DNA from: Timema cristinae
Lineage: Eukaryota; Arthropoda; Insecta; Phasmatodea; Timematidae
NCBI GenBank assembly: GCA_039000515.1
Contig: JBCFYV010000001.1
Location: 29,285,048-29,349,047, forward strand
Direction: 5' to 3'
DNA: 64,000 bases
Shown: positions 10,826 to 23,354 of the stretch, in pieces
How the letters are laid out: every line of letters starts with the position of its first letter
How positions within the stretch are numbered: position 1 is the stretch's first letter
Program-made: the position numbers and the translations under genes
Notes under the pieces: model-generated
The model's database searches: none
Seen by the model: only the letters and a program-made list of their open reading frames with translations
What the model was told of the DNA's origin: nothing

Positions 10826-11070
10826 TTAATACCCTCTTGGATTATACGCTTATGTACTAATTACGCTAATTGTTTGAGGGATTAGGAATATTATATTTAT
10901 ATTAAGTGTACCCGCACTGGTGTGGAGGGAGAGTTGGGAGAACCGTTTTGTAAAAAAAAAAAAAACTTCAGTAGTACACCCAACCAAGATTCAAACTTCA
11001 ATCTATCAATCATGGGTAGTATAGTCTTCTGCGAGAGTAGCACGTTAGACCATGTGGCCACCGAAACGGG
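10826..11070 (-). mobile_element. tRNA-derived SINE, family B
   Basis: Minus orientation: 'gattatacgcttatgtacta' (tail side), 'gtgtggagggagagttggg', 'acccaaccaagattcaaac' (B-box side) and 'cgttagaccatgtggccacc' (head). The extreme 3' tail is lost or very diverged. Confidence 0.75.
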
Positions 11071-11959
11071 TTATACATAGTTTTAAAGTTCTTTTAACAT
11101 AACTGAGGTTGTAGGTGTTATTATTTTGTGTTTAAGACTCCGTTGATATTCTAAGTAGGGATCTAGTAGGAAAACAAAAATACATCAACTACAATACATT
11201 CCGGAGTGAGAGAGTTGGAGGGGTTTTAACACCCCCCAAAAACCACTCTGCCACAACCCTGTATTTTATACATAAGATAAGGTTCAAAAACGTTTGATTG
11301 TAACAAATATAGGAATAAACACATTACCAATGAAACAATAATTAACAGTAGTTTGTATGTGTCACGATAATATTATATTTTAGACCCATGCTGTAGTTTC
11401 ACAATGTTAATTTTTATTTTTTAAGCATGGACAGATTTAATTCAAGACATAATATAATCATTTCATAAATATAGCTTAGGCACAAATTTAAAGCTTGTAC
11501 CTTTTAAATAATCACTGAATATACCAAAGAACTGCGCACACTGTGTTTTTAATAGAGTCTAAATTAACCCTAAAATGAGAGGGAGTTCCAAAAACTAGCC
11601 CATTCCCAAGGGGGTACGCTACAATTTTTAATGGGAAGGACCAGAAACCACAAACACATTTTTGAGGCCAAGCGTAAAAGTTAATATTTTACTAGATTTT
11701 TTTGAGGAACTCGAATTGCGTGTATAAAATTGTTTTGGAATCATTAGTGTTTAAGGTAGGTACCGAGATGCATCCTGCAACCACCATACTGATCCGAAGG
11801 AGGGTTAACGAGTTGCCTCCAGCCACTCAGTCCAAAAGAGAGGGCTTTGACTTAAATAACCATCTTCGAGACAGGACCAAAGAAAATCTGGTGAAAATGG
11901 TGACATGGGGTTACGTTCTGAAAACTCACAGGCCGATTTGATTTTGGTCTGCTTTGGAC
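11071..11959. other. Gene-free stretch
   Basis: No supported feature. A 79-codon frame at 11702-11941 has no recognisable domain and runs up to the edge of a MITE. Confidence 0.4.
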
Positions 11960-12318
11960 CAGGGCTGCGGAGTCGGTAGGCTAAACCTTCGACTCCAACT
12001 CTTCTACTTTTTCTACTGTCCGACTCTGACTCAAACTACAACTCCTTTATTAATTAATGGCAAATTTATTTTAATAATAGGCAATACAAAATATTTATCA
12101 AAATCATTTTAACACGCTAAATTTGTTATAACAATTGGATATACATTAAAATACTAAAATGTTACAGAGGGCATTTCATCCCCATTACTTGAATCATCAG
12201 GCTAGTTGGGTAATATACCATAAAAACAATATATTTAGTTTACTACAATTTCTGAACAAAAAAACGAAATTTTTATGAGTCGGAGTCGGTATACCTTTCT
12301 ACCAACTACACAGCCCTG
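11960..12318. mobile_element. hAT-type MITE (non-autonomous, 359 bp)
   Basis: Terminal inverted repeats begin CAGGGCTGCGGAGTCGG at the left and CAGGGCTGTGTAGTTGG at the right (reverse complement). Both are followed inward by related GACTCC/GTCGGAG repeats. It is flanked by an 8-bp target-site duplication with one mismatch, ctttggac (11952-11959) and ctttagac (12319-12326). The 8-bp duplication and CAGGG termini are the hallmarks of the hAT superfamily. No transposase is encoded inside. Confidence 0.93.
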
Positions 12319-12326
12319 CTTTAGAC

Positions 12327-13720
12327 TATATAATAAGCAAAAAGGGTAGATATTTCAAAAATGCACCATTGTTTTTAGTGTGTGAGGCCCATGTGGCAAC
12401 ACCGCTTGTTGGTTCATTCACGAACGACACATCTTATTTTAATTTTAGTTGTATTTTGTTTGCGCCCCAACAGACCTAGCTTAACACATAGCCTTGTAGT
12501 TTTATTATTTTATTATAATTATTGTGAAGAGTATGGGTTATTTACAATACATGTCTACCAATTTCCTCGCTTATGCAACTGTGTGCGCTTTTCATATATA
12601 TCTCAGAGCACTTTTTTTAGGAGACTTATGCCTCTTGTGCACTTTTAAAGGTAGGGGCAGTGGAGGGTTAACCTTTGTTCCCCCAGAACAGAAAAAGTCC
12701 ACAGAGAAAGTAAATAGCTTATTTAATAAAATACGTCTTTAGGATGGAGGAAAGATCAAAAACTATATTATTATCTAATCTTTTAACGTTTAAAAAAACT
12801 TAAAAATACTATGGTAGGCTCCAGTATTACACACTTTCACTTGTAAGTACAGATTATACTACTATATTTTTTTTATTACCACGTATTGCTATAAATAAAG
12901 AATGAACAAATTTCAACTACGCTAACGGGATATAGATGAATAAGATATATTCTATAGCAGACGTGCTAAACTTACAGCCTGTGGACACTTTTGATGGAAT
13001 CACATAAAATGGGGGTTCAATTATTTTTTTAAATAAATGTTGTAGATACACAGTTTCATCTTTTGAAATTTAGAAATTGGCAATTTTTTGAGGTAATCTA
13101 GCAAGTAAGGTAGGTTTAGAAATAATTATAGAAGTTCGTAAGATTCTATATTTTTAAAAATGTTTTTGTTAATTCTACATCTATTGATAACATATAAATA
13201 AATCGCTCCTCTTGATAAATTGGTTGTCTTAAGATGCTATTGTAAATTATTACTCAGAGGCAAAAACTTTAATAAATACATGGTCTGGTGCACCGCACTA
13301 GCTTTCTCACATTTTTATCTAAATTATGCTTATAGCTCGTAAGATATGTGGAATAAAATAATAAACATTGTTATAGAAACCTAATGGAAAAAAGAAGATT
13401 GCATTTCACCAAAGAACATACGTCATAAAGTAACATACATCCTTAAAGAAATATGTAATTGTTCTATCCAATTTCAACTCTCAAATTAAAGAATAAATTC
13501 TCCTAAACTCAGAAAATATTTGCCTAGTGTAAGAGCTATATACCTATCCATCTAAGCATAGAAGAATTATTACTCTACATTTTTTAGCTGATCTCAGCAC
13601 ATTTTTATTTCACTGTAGCATCTATACTATCTTAATTTGCTACTAAGACATCAAAAGTAAATAAAACTTGGTACTTAAAGTGTGTAGCTAAAATTATTTC
13701 GCTACTAACCAAAATACCCC
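12327..13720. other. Gene-free stretch with possible hAT terminus
   Basis: A segment at 12958-12986 (cagacgtgctaaacttacag then cctgtggac) resembles one hAT terminus, but no matching right end was found. Otherwise AT-rich with no coding signal. Confidence 0.3.
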
Positions 13721-13835
13721 AAAATTTCGATTATCCAGCCCTCCGTATTATTCGGCCCAGTTTTCGGTGTTAAAGGGTGCGTTTTAAATTAAACAAACCA
13801 CTACATATCCATTAGTAAAAATCGATCGCAAATGC
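13721..13835. mobile_element. pogo/Tigger-like terminal fragment
   Basis: The text 'tcgattatccagccctccg' + 'tattattcggcccagttttc' resembles the 'gattatccgg/ttatccggcc' subterminal sequence of pogo-like MITEs, as also seen at the left end of 32786-33198. Only one end is recognisable and no TA-flanked partner was found. Confidence 0.3.
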
Positions 13836-15279
13836 CTTACAACTCTTAAATTGGAGACAGAAAAGCATAACTGCAATGCATGTGGTTGGCGTATAATACA
13901 GGAGGTACTATTGCACTCGCATACGCTTGGTCGGTGTAGATAGCAGCACTGTTTTTATTTGGCTGGAAACGAAAGGCTTCTCAAGAGAGGTGTGTACGAG
14001 GCGTAACTATATGAGGCAAACCAACACCAAAAACTATTTACTCTTGAATCACGTATTATCAGGCCCCAGAATGTCGCCACTTCAGATAGGATAATCGTGA
14101 CTCTCATGTAAATATTTTCAAACAATTTACTGACGAAATTAATCTAATAAATAGAATTTAAAAAATATTGCTATCATATCTAAATATCTTTCTTTTTTAT
14201 ATGAACAAAAATAAATTTCATTAATTTATAAAAATAAATTTTTGAAATTTTTCTTTTTCATGATTTAGAACTTTCTGTGATTTGTGTTTAATCTTATTTT
14301 ATATGGTTTTTAATGAAAGAAAGTCAACAGGTGTGATCTGTATACAAAAATATGCGTTTAAGTGATTTATAAATCAGTTTTGGTGCAATATTGAAATTTT
14401 ATTACATGTGCTAAGGACTTTTTTTTAAGCATACGAGTTTTATGAATTCATACGAGAAGAGATTAGACTTAAAAGACTTAAAAAATATTTAAGTTATTTT
14501 CAAGACAAGCAAAATCATGTTAACATAATAAATACTTAAATGTTTATTGTTTCTTTGCCTATTTATAATTTCTTTTTTGTATTACCAACCCGTTCATTTA
14601 ATTTCACGTTTTTTTATAAAATGTCAGTTACGTTAATGACCAAAAAAATTATAAAAGTATACACAAAAATTTAGATATTAATTTGAATATGAATAAAATT
14701 TACATTCATTAAAGTTTTTCATCACTTAGATAAATAATTTTATTTTTCATTAAGAGGTATAAGGTAAACGGTTTTGGGTACTAAGCTTGGTTTGATTTTA
14801 AAAATAACTATTAAAATAAAAATAATAGTCATGACAAAATCTAAGAATCTCAATTCACAAGTAGTAAAATAACTCAAATATTTACATACATTCGTGGAGC
14901 TCATAAATATTCAAAAAGTAAAAATATATAGGATCCATATAAAGTAGTTTGAAAAAAGGTTTATAAATATTACATCTTCTAGGTAGTGTTGATTAACTAC
15001 TTACATTATTAAATAATTTTTTATTAATCTTTTTTGTTTAACATGTAAATAACAGGGAACACATTGATACAATCTCCTCTAAAACCAAACCTCAAATAAA
15101 TATTAATCACTGTTGAACAAATGTTTATAGAATAATTCACAATTGGAAGAATCTATTACAACCACTATTTTCGTGTAAGATTTTTGAAAACGTTATTATA
15201 AAATTGGTTAACTATTGCTAAGGGCTGTAAATATTTCAAAACGCTTAGTTTTGGATCCTATTTATACTATATTAGATCT
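13836..15279. other. Gene-free, very AT-rich stretch
   Basis: No reading frame, splice signal or repeat family recognised. Confidence 0.45.
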
Positions 15280-15891
15280 AGGTGAATTTATTTCTAAACT
15301 AATATTATAAAACGAATCTTGATTTTTAAAAGAAATTTAAATCAAATCTCAACACGGAAATCAAACTCAGGACCTTACCTATGTATACATTTTATTTAAA
15401 CTATATATCTAAATTAATATCTATTTCAAAATGCTTATTTTACTAATTTTCGTTTAACTTTTATTAATTCGAAATAGGCCCTCTTAAAGGGCACCGGATA
15501 AGCAGCAAAAATAAAAACTATATTGAATCATTTTCATTAAATGAAAAATCCAAATTTTAACACACAAGGAGAAGTTAATTTTACCTGTGTTAAAATTAAC
15601 TTCTCCTTGAGTGTTAAAATTTGGATTTTTCATTTAATGAAAATGATTTAATATAGTTTTTATTTTTGCTGCTTATCCGGTGCCCTTTAAAAGGGCCTAT
15701 TTCGAATTAATAAAAGTTAAACGAAAATTATTAAAATAAACATTTTGAAATAGATATTAATTTAAATATATAGTTTAAATAAAATGTATACATAGGTAAG
15801 GTTCTGAGTTTGATTTACGTGTTGAGATTTGATTTAAATTTCTTTTAAAAATCAAGATTCGTTTTATAATATTAGTTTAGAAATAAATTCA

Positions 15892-15894
<3 letters not shown>
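15280..15894. repeat. Large near-perfect palindrome, arms about 304 bp, 7-bp spacer
   Basis: The left arm 15280-15583 and the right arm 15591-15894 are reverse complements with only scattered mismatches; the loop is cctgtgt (15584-15590). The arms start 'aggtgaatttatttctaaac' and end 'ggagaagttaatttta'. Mismatches between the arms (for example ccctcttaaagggc against gccctttaaaaggg) show that it is not a simple copy artefact. Each arm carries a tRNA-B-box-like 'gagtttgatt', so the unit may be an inverted duplication of an old SINE-like repeat. A transcript would form a long double-stranded hairpin. Confidence 0.92.

Positions 15895-15957
<63 letters not shown>
15895..15957. repeat. (TA)n(TG)n microsatellite
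   Basis: An uninterrupted TA run followed by a TG run, directly abutting the right arm of the palindrome. Confidence 0.95.
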
Positions 15958-15958
<1 letters not shown>

Positions 15959-16328
15959 AATATTAAAGCATTTTTTTTAATCTAGGAGCTCAGATACAAA
16001 TTGCAAAGTGGAAATAGATAACTCTAGTAATTGGGTCCATGGGCCTGTAAATTATAATTATAATATAGTTCTATATCACATATACATGGATTTCCTCAAA
16101 TGGTTGATTAATTGGTCTCAATCCATATATAACATTATATATTTCTATGTGTCTTAAAAATAGCTATAAATATGATAATTTTAGAAAAACTAAAACGAAA
16201 GTTAAATTAATAACTTAGAAACTTGGGTTTAGTTTATTAAATGACATATGATTTAAATTATTAATATTTTTCTAACTTAAAGGTCTTATCACATATGTTA
16301 TTTAACTTATATTAAAAATACTATATCT
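15958..16328. other. Gene-free AT-rich stretch
   Basis: Nothing recognisable between the microsatellite and the next SINE. Confidence 0.45.
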
Positions 16329-16575
16329 GCTTTGGTGGACACATGGTCTAAGGCGTCACTATCACATTAGACTATACTGCCGATGACGGGGAGTTCAAGA
16401 TTCGAGTTTTGGTCGGGTGAACTGAGAGAGTATTTTTCAAAGTTGATTTTCACTCTCCATCCACACAAGTTCAAAAACAATTCCTCTAAATATAAACTTG
16501 ATGATTCTTAAAACCATTAGTGTTATTAGTACATCACTCATAACTCAAACGGGTAGTAAGGCGTGGTGCTAAAAA
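16329..16575 (+). mobile_element. tRNA-derived SINE, family B, near full length
   Basis: Head 'tttggtggacacatggtcta' + 'aggcgtcac', then 'ctgccgatgacggggag', a decayed B box and 'cactctccatccacacaag'. The tail is 'aacgggtagtaaggcgtgg' + 'tgctaaaaa'. Confidence 0.85.
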
Positions 16576-18559
16576 CGTAATATATACTATTAAAAGATTC
16601 AAATTTGAAAAAAATTGATTATTTTTACAATGGGAATGATAAAATAGAGTTAGGCCTGAATATAATACACAAATAAGAGTTCCACAATTTATATTTCAAC
16701 AAATGTGTCTCACTACCAATATTTTAACCTTTCAAAAATCTTATTCAGTATCATACTCAAGAAAAATATTTTTTTTAGGGGTCCTTCTTTACTCTCAGTT
16801 GAGAATATGGAGTTCAAATAAATAATATGTGTACAAGGTTAGTTTAATAAATACATTTTTTTTCCTATTAAGTTTCAAGGCAAATTATGGTATTTTTTTA
16901 AATGCCAGCCTGATGATCTCATACCATAACTGTATATTTACAAAGGTGCTAGTTATTAGCAACCTAATTCTACATTGAGATAATAATACACAAAATAGAA
17001 TTGTTGAAAAATGTCTACTTCATGCTAAAAGTCTATTATTATCATTATCATCATTATTATCATTATTATTATTTAATATCAATAATTTAAGTCAGTCGCA
17101 TATCTCAAGAATTCGTTTACTAAGATTAAACTAAACTCAGCCATATAATATAACAATATTAATCTATGTTTTAATAATTTGTCCTAGGCTATACAAGATT
17201 TAAGAAGTTATAATACAAGATTAACCCTAATATATAGTAAATTTAGATTTTTACTTGTTTAAATGTTTTAAAGGACTTATTTAATCATATAGCTTAATTA
17301 GAATGCAATGCAAATGTATATTCTAATTATTTTTTATATAAGTGTCCATATAAATAAATTAATGCACGACTGTTGTAATGCAGAATATCTCAATTTTTGT
17401 AAATATATCATATAACTTATAATATTTTGGGATTATAGCATTTTGCTTTTACTTCTAACTTAATCTATAGGGACATACTACTCAGCGTTAAATCTTGGAG
17501 AAAAATTAAGTAATGGTGTTAGCTAGCCTTCTACGAAGATGGGTGTGGTTCTTAACAATAGCTAAACTTTTACTAATAAGTTACACTCAGTGGCGTTTTT
17601 ACATCTTCTTTAATAACTCACCCTGTGGTAATTTACTGGTGGGTTAGTTACTTAACTTCTGAGTCAATAACTCATTGCATCTGCACTTATAGGTTGAGAG
17701 TCATAAATATACAAGTTTGAAAAATCACAACTATCAGTTAAACTAAATAAAAAATCAGCAAAAAAATCCTCTGAACTAATCCGAACTGATAGAGTAAGGG
17801 AGGGGGAACGGGACGTAGAAATTGAATGAAATCGATCTGAATTTTTTTTAAATACTATAATATATAGTTATATAATACTTTTAATGTTATAGTTTTGTAA
17901 GTGCACGCCTTGCATTTAGAAAATTATAATTATTTGGTCCCATGAGTATGTAAATTTTTTTTAAAACTTTATTTAAACTCTTTATTTGAGTAAATATCTT
18001 CGGGAAATTTACCAACGTTTGGTGCTTTAAGTATAAATTTTAAATTTGACATATATTTGATTCAAATTATTCCTTAAGGCAAAAAATAATTGTGGACATA
18101 CACATATGAAGTTTAGGATTGAAGGAATTGTTTTCCCCATTCAAAGATTATAAACAAAAAACTATTTCCTTGTGTTACTATCATTAAATTTTAACGTAAT
18201 TGTGTGATATTGGGGTCATATTAAATTAACGAGGTTTATTTTTAATAAAGAAAGAATTATATTATTTTATATTTTATACCTTTTGAAAATGTTCACGAGT
18301 CTTACGATTGTTCACGTGTTAAGTAAATATTCAGCGTAATATTTATTCACTCTCTAACTCATACGCACTTTACACACGAGGACAAAATTCTCAAAATGTC
18401 CCTACATTTATCACTCAGGTAATAAAATACGTTCAAGAATATTGTATCTTGATGAAGATCTTATCAGGATTCTAGATCAATAATAATTTAATACTTTGTT
18501 TTGTGGAACAAAAGAGAACAAAACTTTTTTATTTGTTTGTTTGTTTGTAAAAAAAAGTT
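16576..18559. other. Gene-free AT-rich stretch
   Basis: An imperfect (ATT/ATC)n tract lies at 17036-17072. No coding or mobile-element signal was otherwise recognised. Confidence 0.45.
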
Positions 18560-18890
18560 TTTAAAAATCTGACGCGTCTTCACTTACGCCCTAATTCGCA
18601 ACTTTGTAAAAAGGTCCTTCACAGTACAAGCGTTTGGATGAAACTACGGAGGAGAGAGGCTGCGAACAGTTTGGGTTGGGCTACGACGCCCCTTCCATTT
18701 CTCTAACCCCCCCCCCCCTCAGCTCACCAACCCTTCACCCGTTCCATGCGACCCCTTCACTCCACCCCTTACGTGCCTTTCCTCAATCCAACACTGCCAA
18801 ACAGACAAGCGCGAAATGTTCTTCAGATTTGAATCTCCCCCCCTCACCCCCTTCTTTTTACTTCTTACGTTAACTTCATTGGAATTCACT
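18560..18890. other. GC- and CpG-richer island with pyrimidine-rich strand
   Basis: Contains acgcgtcttcacttacgcc, a poly-C run (18707-18718) and long C/T-rich sequence. Open frames exist on both strands but are low-complexity Pro/Ser-rich and have no recognisable domain. It could be an unannotated promoter/5' UTR or a low-complexity insert. Confidence 0.3.
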
Positions 18891-19148
18891 TTATGATGTA
18901 GGTATGATCTTGTCGTATAAGATAGCAAAATTAACAATTTGTTTATTTCAAAGTAAGCTTAAGTAATAATATGATAGGAAGGAATAGTTAAAAAATATAA
19001 GATTTTTTTTTTGTTCAATTTTGATAAAATGTAATCATTTTTGTTTGGGTTATTTAACGTGCTCTTTTGATTTTATCAACTGACGACTTTACAAATTGAA
19101 AAATATAAACGGACACATACCCAACAGCACATTAAATTTATCACTTGG

Positions 19149-19255
19149 AAAGCGGAAACTCACCTGTCTCCAATTTATAACTTTTCGGCAAATGGGAAAT
19201 CAAACCCGGGGCTTGATACTGGATTTCAGTTATGCTTCCGACTGGACTAAGGGTT
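19149..19255 (-). mobile_element. SINE-C-like tRNA-derived head fragment
   Basis: On the minus strand 'ttagtccagtcggaagcata' is followed by a B-box-like 'ccgggtttgatttccc', the order seen in family C heads. The body is not recognisable. Confidence 0.4.
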
Positions 19256-19294
19256 GGACTCAATAGTGAAGTATCTTATATGACTATATATTAC

Positions 19295-19299
<5 letters not shown>

Positions 19300-19339
<40 letters not shown>

Positions 19340-19352
19340 GTGTGTGTGTGGG
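19300..19352. repeat. (TA)n(TG)n microsatellite
   Basis: A TA run followed by a TG/GGG-interrupted run, the same architecture as 15895-15957. Confidence 0.92.
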
Positions 19353-20510
19353 GGTGTTTGTGTATTAGTAGGTATTTATATTACTATGAAAAGTTACATT
19401 TGCAGATCTCATGACTTGCCTTATTAATAGATTAAAATAGTTTTATTAGCATTTATAAATGTATAAATTTCAAAAGTTCCTTTCTATCTAAATAAAACTG
19501 TATGTATATGTTTATGTATACAACCATTGGCCACTATACCCCTCCATCCATAGCCTTCTTCGCCCATACACTAACACACTGAAGAAGCCAACCAGCATAA
19601 AATGTTTGTGCGTTAGTGTTTACCAAAATTAATATTTTGGCTACAAAATAAAATATAAGTTCTTAGTAATATTTTGGTTTAATTTTTTAAAGTCAAAATG
19701 ATCAGAAATAATTGATAAATTTGAATATAGTTATTTCACAATTGTTTTAATAAGTTTTGTCAATATTTGCTTATAATGTTATTGCTATTAACAGTGCTAT
19801 AAAATTGAATAATATATTTTTATATTGTTCAAATAATTCTATATATGAAACTATATGTTAATTTATTTTTTCAATTTGTTACATAAAATAGTTAAAATGA
19901 ATAAGATGTTAAGGTTATACTATTAAATTTATTACGTTTTAGTTGAGCTATAAACATATACATTTTTATTCTAAAATTTACAAGTCCCACATATAAGTAG
20001 AAATGTAAAGCAAATAAGATTTATTTTATTTTAAAAACCTAACATTATTTATTTAATTAAACATTTTTTATATCATTCAAATGTAGTAAATAAGAAGGTA
20101 TGGGTTTTATTAACTGCACAAGAGTTCTTTTAAAACTGACTATGTAAAACACAGTGATAATAAAACTCCTTAGAGTGCATACGTCTGGGACCAAAACAAA
20201 TATGGAAAGGATTTTTTTTTTATATAAATATTGACAACTCTTTCAGAACTTGTAACTTTTTAAATATTTTTATTTTAATATACGTATGTTTCAGAAAACA
20301 CGAAATGAAACACTATAGATGATTAACAAATGATGGATATTATCGAAAAGTGGTTTTTACTTATATATGATGCCATTCTGTCAGTTTGTTTCAGTTTGTA
20401 CATTTATCTAATGCCGTAATGACATAGCTGATTGTACCAATACTTGGACTCATAAATATTACTTTTTATACAAGCCGAACATAAATATTATACAAACAAT
20501 TAATCATTAT
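19353..20510. other. Gene-free AT-rich stretch
   Basis: No supported feature. Confidence 0.45.
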
Positions 20511-20977
20511 CCTCTTTGGTGTCCACCCAAGATCTAAAACAGAAGTCGAAAATCTATGGCACGCGAACCAGTCCCGGCCCACCAATTGGTTTTATCTTGC
20601 CCGCAAAATATTTAGAAAACAAATAGTTGTAGCCATGAAAATATACTAATAAATAGCTATCATGTGATAAATATAAAGTTATAATCAGTACTTTACCCTT
20701 TTTTCAAACCAGCTTACTATTTTTTTAAGCCCATAGGGACCATGATATCAAAAAACATTGCTGAACCCTTGTCTAAGGCCTCATACTCGTAATAGACTGA
20801 CCTACACCATGACGGGGAGACACGCTGTAATGCGTTTAAAAAAATAGTTTTCCTTTATCTTTCAACGCAAATACTGGTTCACTTACTCTAGATTCAATCT
20901 TACTAATCCCTATCCCATTATCTTAATTAGTACAAACATGTATAGTTCAAACTAGTAATAAAACGTGTTGCTAAAAC
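20511..20977 (+). mobile_element. tRNA-derived SINE, family B, interrupted by a hAT-like element
   Basis: The head 'cctctttggtgtccaccca' + 'agatctaa' lies at 20511-20540 and resumes at 20772 as 'tctaaggcctcatactcg', continuing to the tail 'aaactagtaataaaacgtg' + 'ttgctaaaac'. The interruption is 20541-20771. Confidence 0.7.
20541..20771. mobile_element. Degenerate hAT-like MITE inside a SINE-B
   Basis: The left end 'cagaagtcgaaaatctatgg' (20540 on) and the right end, reverse complement 'caagggttcagcaatg', resemble hAT termini of the 'CAGNGGTCGGCAAAC' type. The interior has 'tcccggcccaccaattgg' and 'ttgcccgcaaaat', typical of such elements. Flanks tctaaaac and tctaaggc agree at 6 of 8 positions, as an old 8-bp target-site duplication would; the exact junction is ambiguous by one base. 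Confidence 0.5.
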
Positions 20978-21940
20978 AAATCCTTATAAATCAATTTCCA
21001 AGAGTTAAGTGAAACATCATAAAAATATTTTAAATACATCTTCCTTATTAACTGAGGGTGGATTTCAAAACTTTCTTGCATAAGTCAAATGCATTAAATA
21101 AATCCTTTAATTTGATAAATCACACCTATCCTTGGGACTCGAACCAGAGACCATGTCCAGGTGTCATTTTTAAATTTAAAGAGTAATATATTTGTATTCA
21201 TATTTAACTGGACTTTAAATTTAATAGTTTTGATATTTAATTCATTATGGTATTAAATATTGTTATCAAAACTATATAAGGTATATCTCTATCCACAGCT
21301 TCTAAATAAATATCAATATAATATATGTAAATATTAATAGTTAAACTTATGTAAAAAGGGGTGGGGGTCATTAAAACAAACCTTTTGCTCAGATGCACAA
21401 AATTCTTACATTCTTCAGAAGACTAAGTATTTGTATGTTAGGAACAATCTCACTGAGCTAACCTGTTTGTCAAAGAAACTTAACACATCTCAATAATCAT
21501 ATTACAAATTACAATAATAGCTGGACATCAAAAATTGACAGGGGAAACATATAAATCTCAAATAAGCAAACACTTCAATATTAGTGAGGTACATGTATGA
21601 GGGTTAACATGAAATAAAAAAAATATTAAGTATAATTTGTTGAATCATTCAGATAATCTTACGTTCAACAAAATCACTTACCTGCCTGTGGGGCTTTAAT
21701 AATTACAGTTATAAGGAAACATAAAACATACTGTACTTGAATTGTAAAATATAAATAAATGTAAATTTCTTAAAATAAACTTAAGACTCTGGGAACAATG
21801 TTCACTAATCAATGTTAAGAGAAATTTGTTGAAAAAAAAAATTAAATGCGAGTAAATAAAGATAAATTTGGTTTTCAAGTAATAAAAACTGTATTATGTA
21901 CTTAACTAAATTATTTAAATTAAAATATTGAAATTGTAAA
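20978..21940. other. Gene-free AT-rich stretch
   Basis: A B-box-like 'gggactcgaaccagagacc' at about 21136 and 'tgtccaggtgtcattttt' at 21151 recur in part near 24378-24396, so a low-copy SINE-like fragment is likely. Nothing else was seen. Confidence 0.35.
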
Positions 21941-22240
21941 AGTGACCTGGTTGTCTAGGGGAAAGGTGTTGGACTTCTGTGCTGGGGTCCAGGTTTCAAT
22001 CCTCGGTCCCAGCACAGATTTATCTGATTGCCAAACCCTTCCTTCAACTCTGACAAGACGTGTATTATTCACAACTTGTGAATGTGTGGAATGTCAGGCC
22101 TCCACCATGGTTCGGATCCCACGTTAAACTGTAGGTCCTCCATTTCATTTCACAATCACCCTACCATTACACATTAGCGTAAATGCGCAAAACCCGAACG
22201 GGTAGTAAGATGCGGTACTAATAGTAATAAGAATAATAAA
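21941..22240 (+). mobile_element. tRNA-derived SINE, family A (long subfamily), full length
   Basis: The complete head, body and tail end in a degenerate (TAA/TAG)n. Carries the longer 'gacgtgtattattcacaac' + 'ttgtgaatg' segment where short-subfamily copies have 'gacatcttgtgaatg'. No clear target-site duplication. Confidence 0.9.
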
Positions 22241-23101
22241 GAAGTTGGAAAATATATATTCTTGAGACATTAAGAATAAAATATTATGACTTTAACAATG
22301 GCTTAAATCATGACAATGAAAATGGTCTAAAGTGAAATAGTTAAAAATATAACGTGTTAATATCGTTATATAGAAAAATAGCTTTCATGTTGTTTCCTGT
22401 AGACCAATTTATATTGAAGATTTTCTTGGTGGCTTTCATTGGGAAGGATGCATGTTAGATAAATATCAGAAATTTTTAAACATTGATTTTGATCCCTGTT
22501 GACAAATATTGTAAAAACTTACTGAAAATTATAATCTTAATATGTTTAACAATAGTGGAGAACTAATCCCGCGAACACTCCACATATTATCTAGGATTAA
22601 GGGTTAACATTTTACACACAAACATTTCACTTTTTCATTTTAGTAATATTTCTTCTTGTTAAAAAATTCACAAACATCATCTTCAATCCAACGCCAAAAA
22701 TAAATGCCTGTATTAAAATTTAAATTGGGCCAGCTCACTTACACCGGGGACATTTTGAAAACGTTCCATACTAGTGTTGAAAAGTTGAGCGTTTGAAAAA
22801 AAAAAAAAAAATAAGCAACTCTTGAGATTGAAGATTTAATCTGATGATTTGGAAATGGAGATGCAAGAAATAATTGAAAAAGTGAAAATCATTTGAAAAA
22901 ATATAATAGGGACGATAAAAAATATTAACTCTTCTTGTAAATTGACGGATCAACTAATTCGAAGCTCACGGTGTTTTAAAATGTCAACTAAACCTCCCTC
23001 TCGCCTGTCTGGTCTAAATCCGCTCACTTCTGCGCTAGCCATCATGTCAGATCTCCTGATTGCTACCAGTGGCGTGAAAACTGAGAATAGTGAACCAAAC
23101 C
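22241..23101. other. Gene-free AT-rich stretch
   Basis: A 71-codon frame begins at 22942 and runs into the SINE-B that follows. No domain is recognised, and it is not considered a gene. Confidence 0.4.
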
Positions 23102-23354
23102 TGCTTCGGTGGCCACGTGGTCAAACGCGCTACTCTCGCAGTAGGCTAGACTCCTGATGAAGGATAGACCTAGTTTTGAATCTGTCAGGTGTAATAAGGG
23201 TGGTTTTATCCAAAATGATTTCCCACAATCCCTCCATGAAAATGCGGGTAAACTTTCAATAAATAGACTCTTCCTAATCTCTAAAACTACTATCGTAATT
23301 AGTACATAAACGTATATCCCAAACGGTTACTAAGACGTGGGGATAAAAAAAAAA
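23102..23354 (+). mobile_element. tRNA-derived SINE, family B, near full length
   Basis: Head 'tgcttcggtggccacgtggt', 'gcagtaggctagactcctg', B box 'gttttgaatctgtca', 'gggtggttttatccaaaatg', tail 'ccaaacggttactaagacg' and poly-A. Confidence 0.87.

Noticed and set aside
18634..18937. Proline/serine-rich frames on both strands in the C-rich island
   Set aside because: Low-complexity and open on both strands because of composition; no domain, no splice pair.
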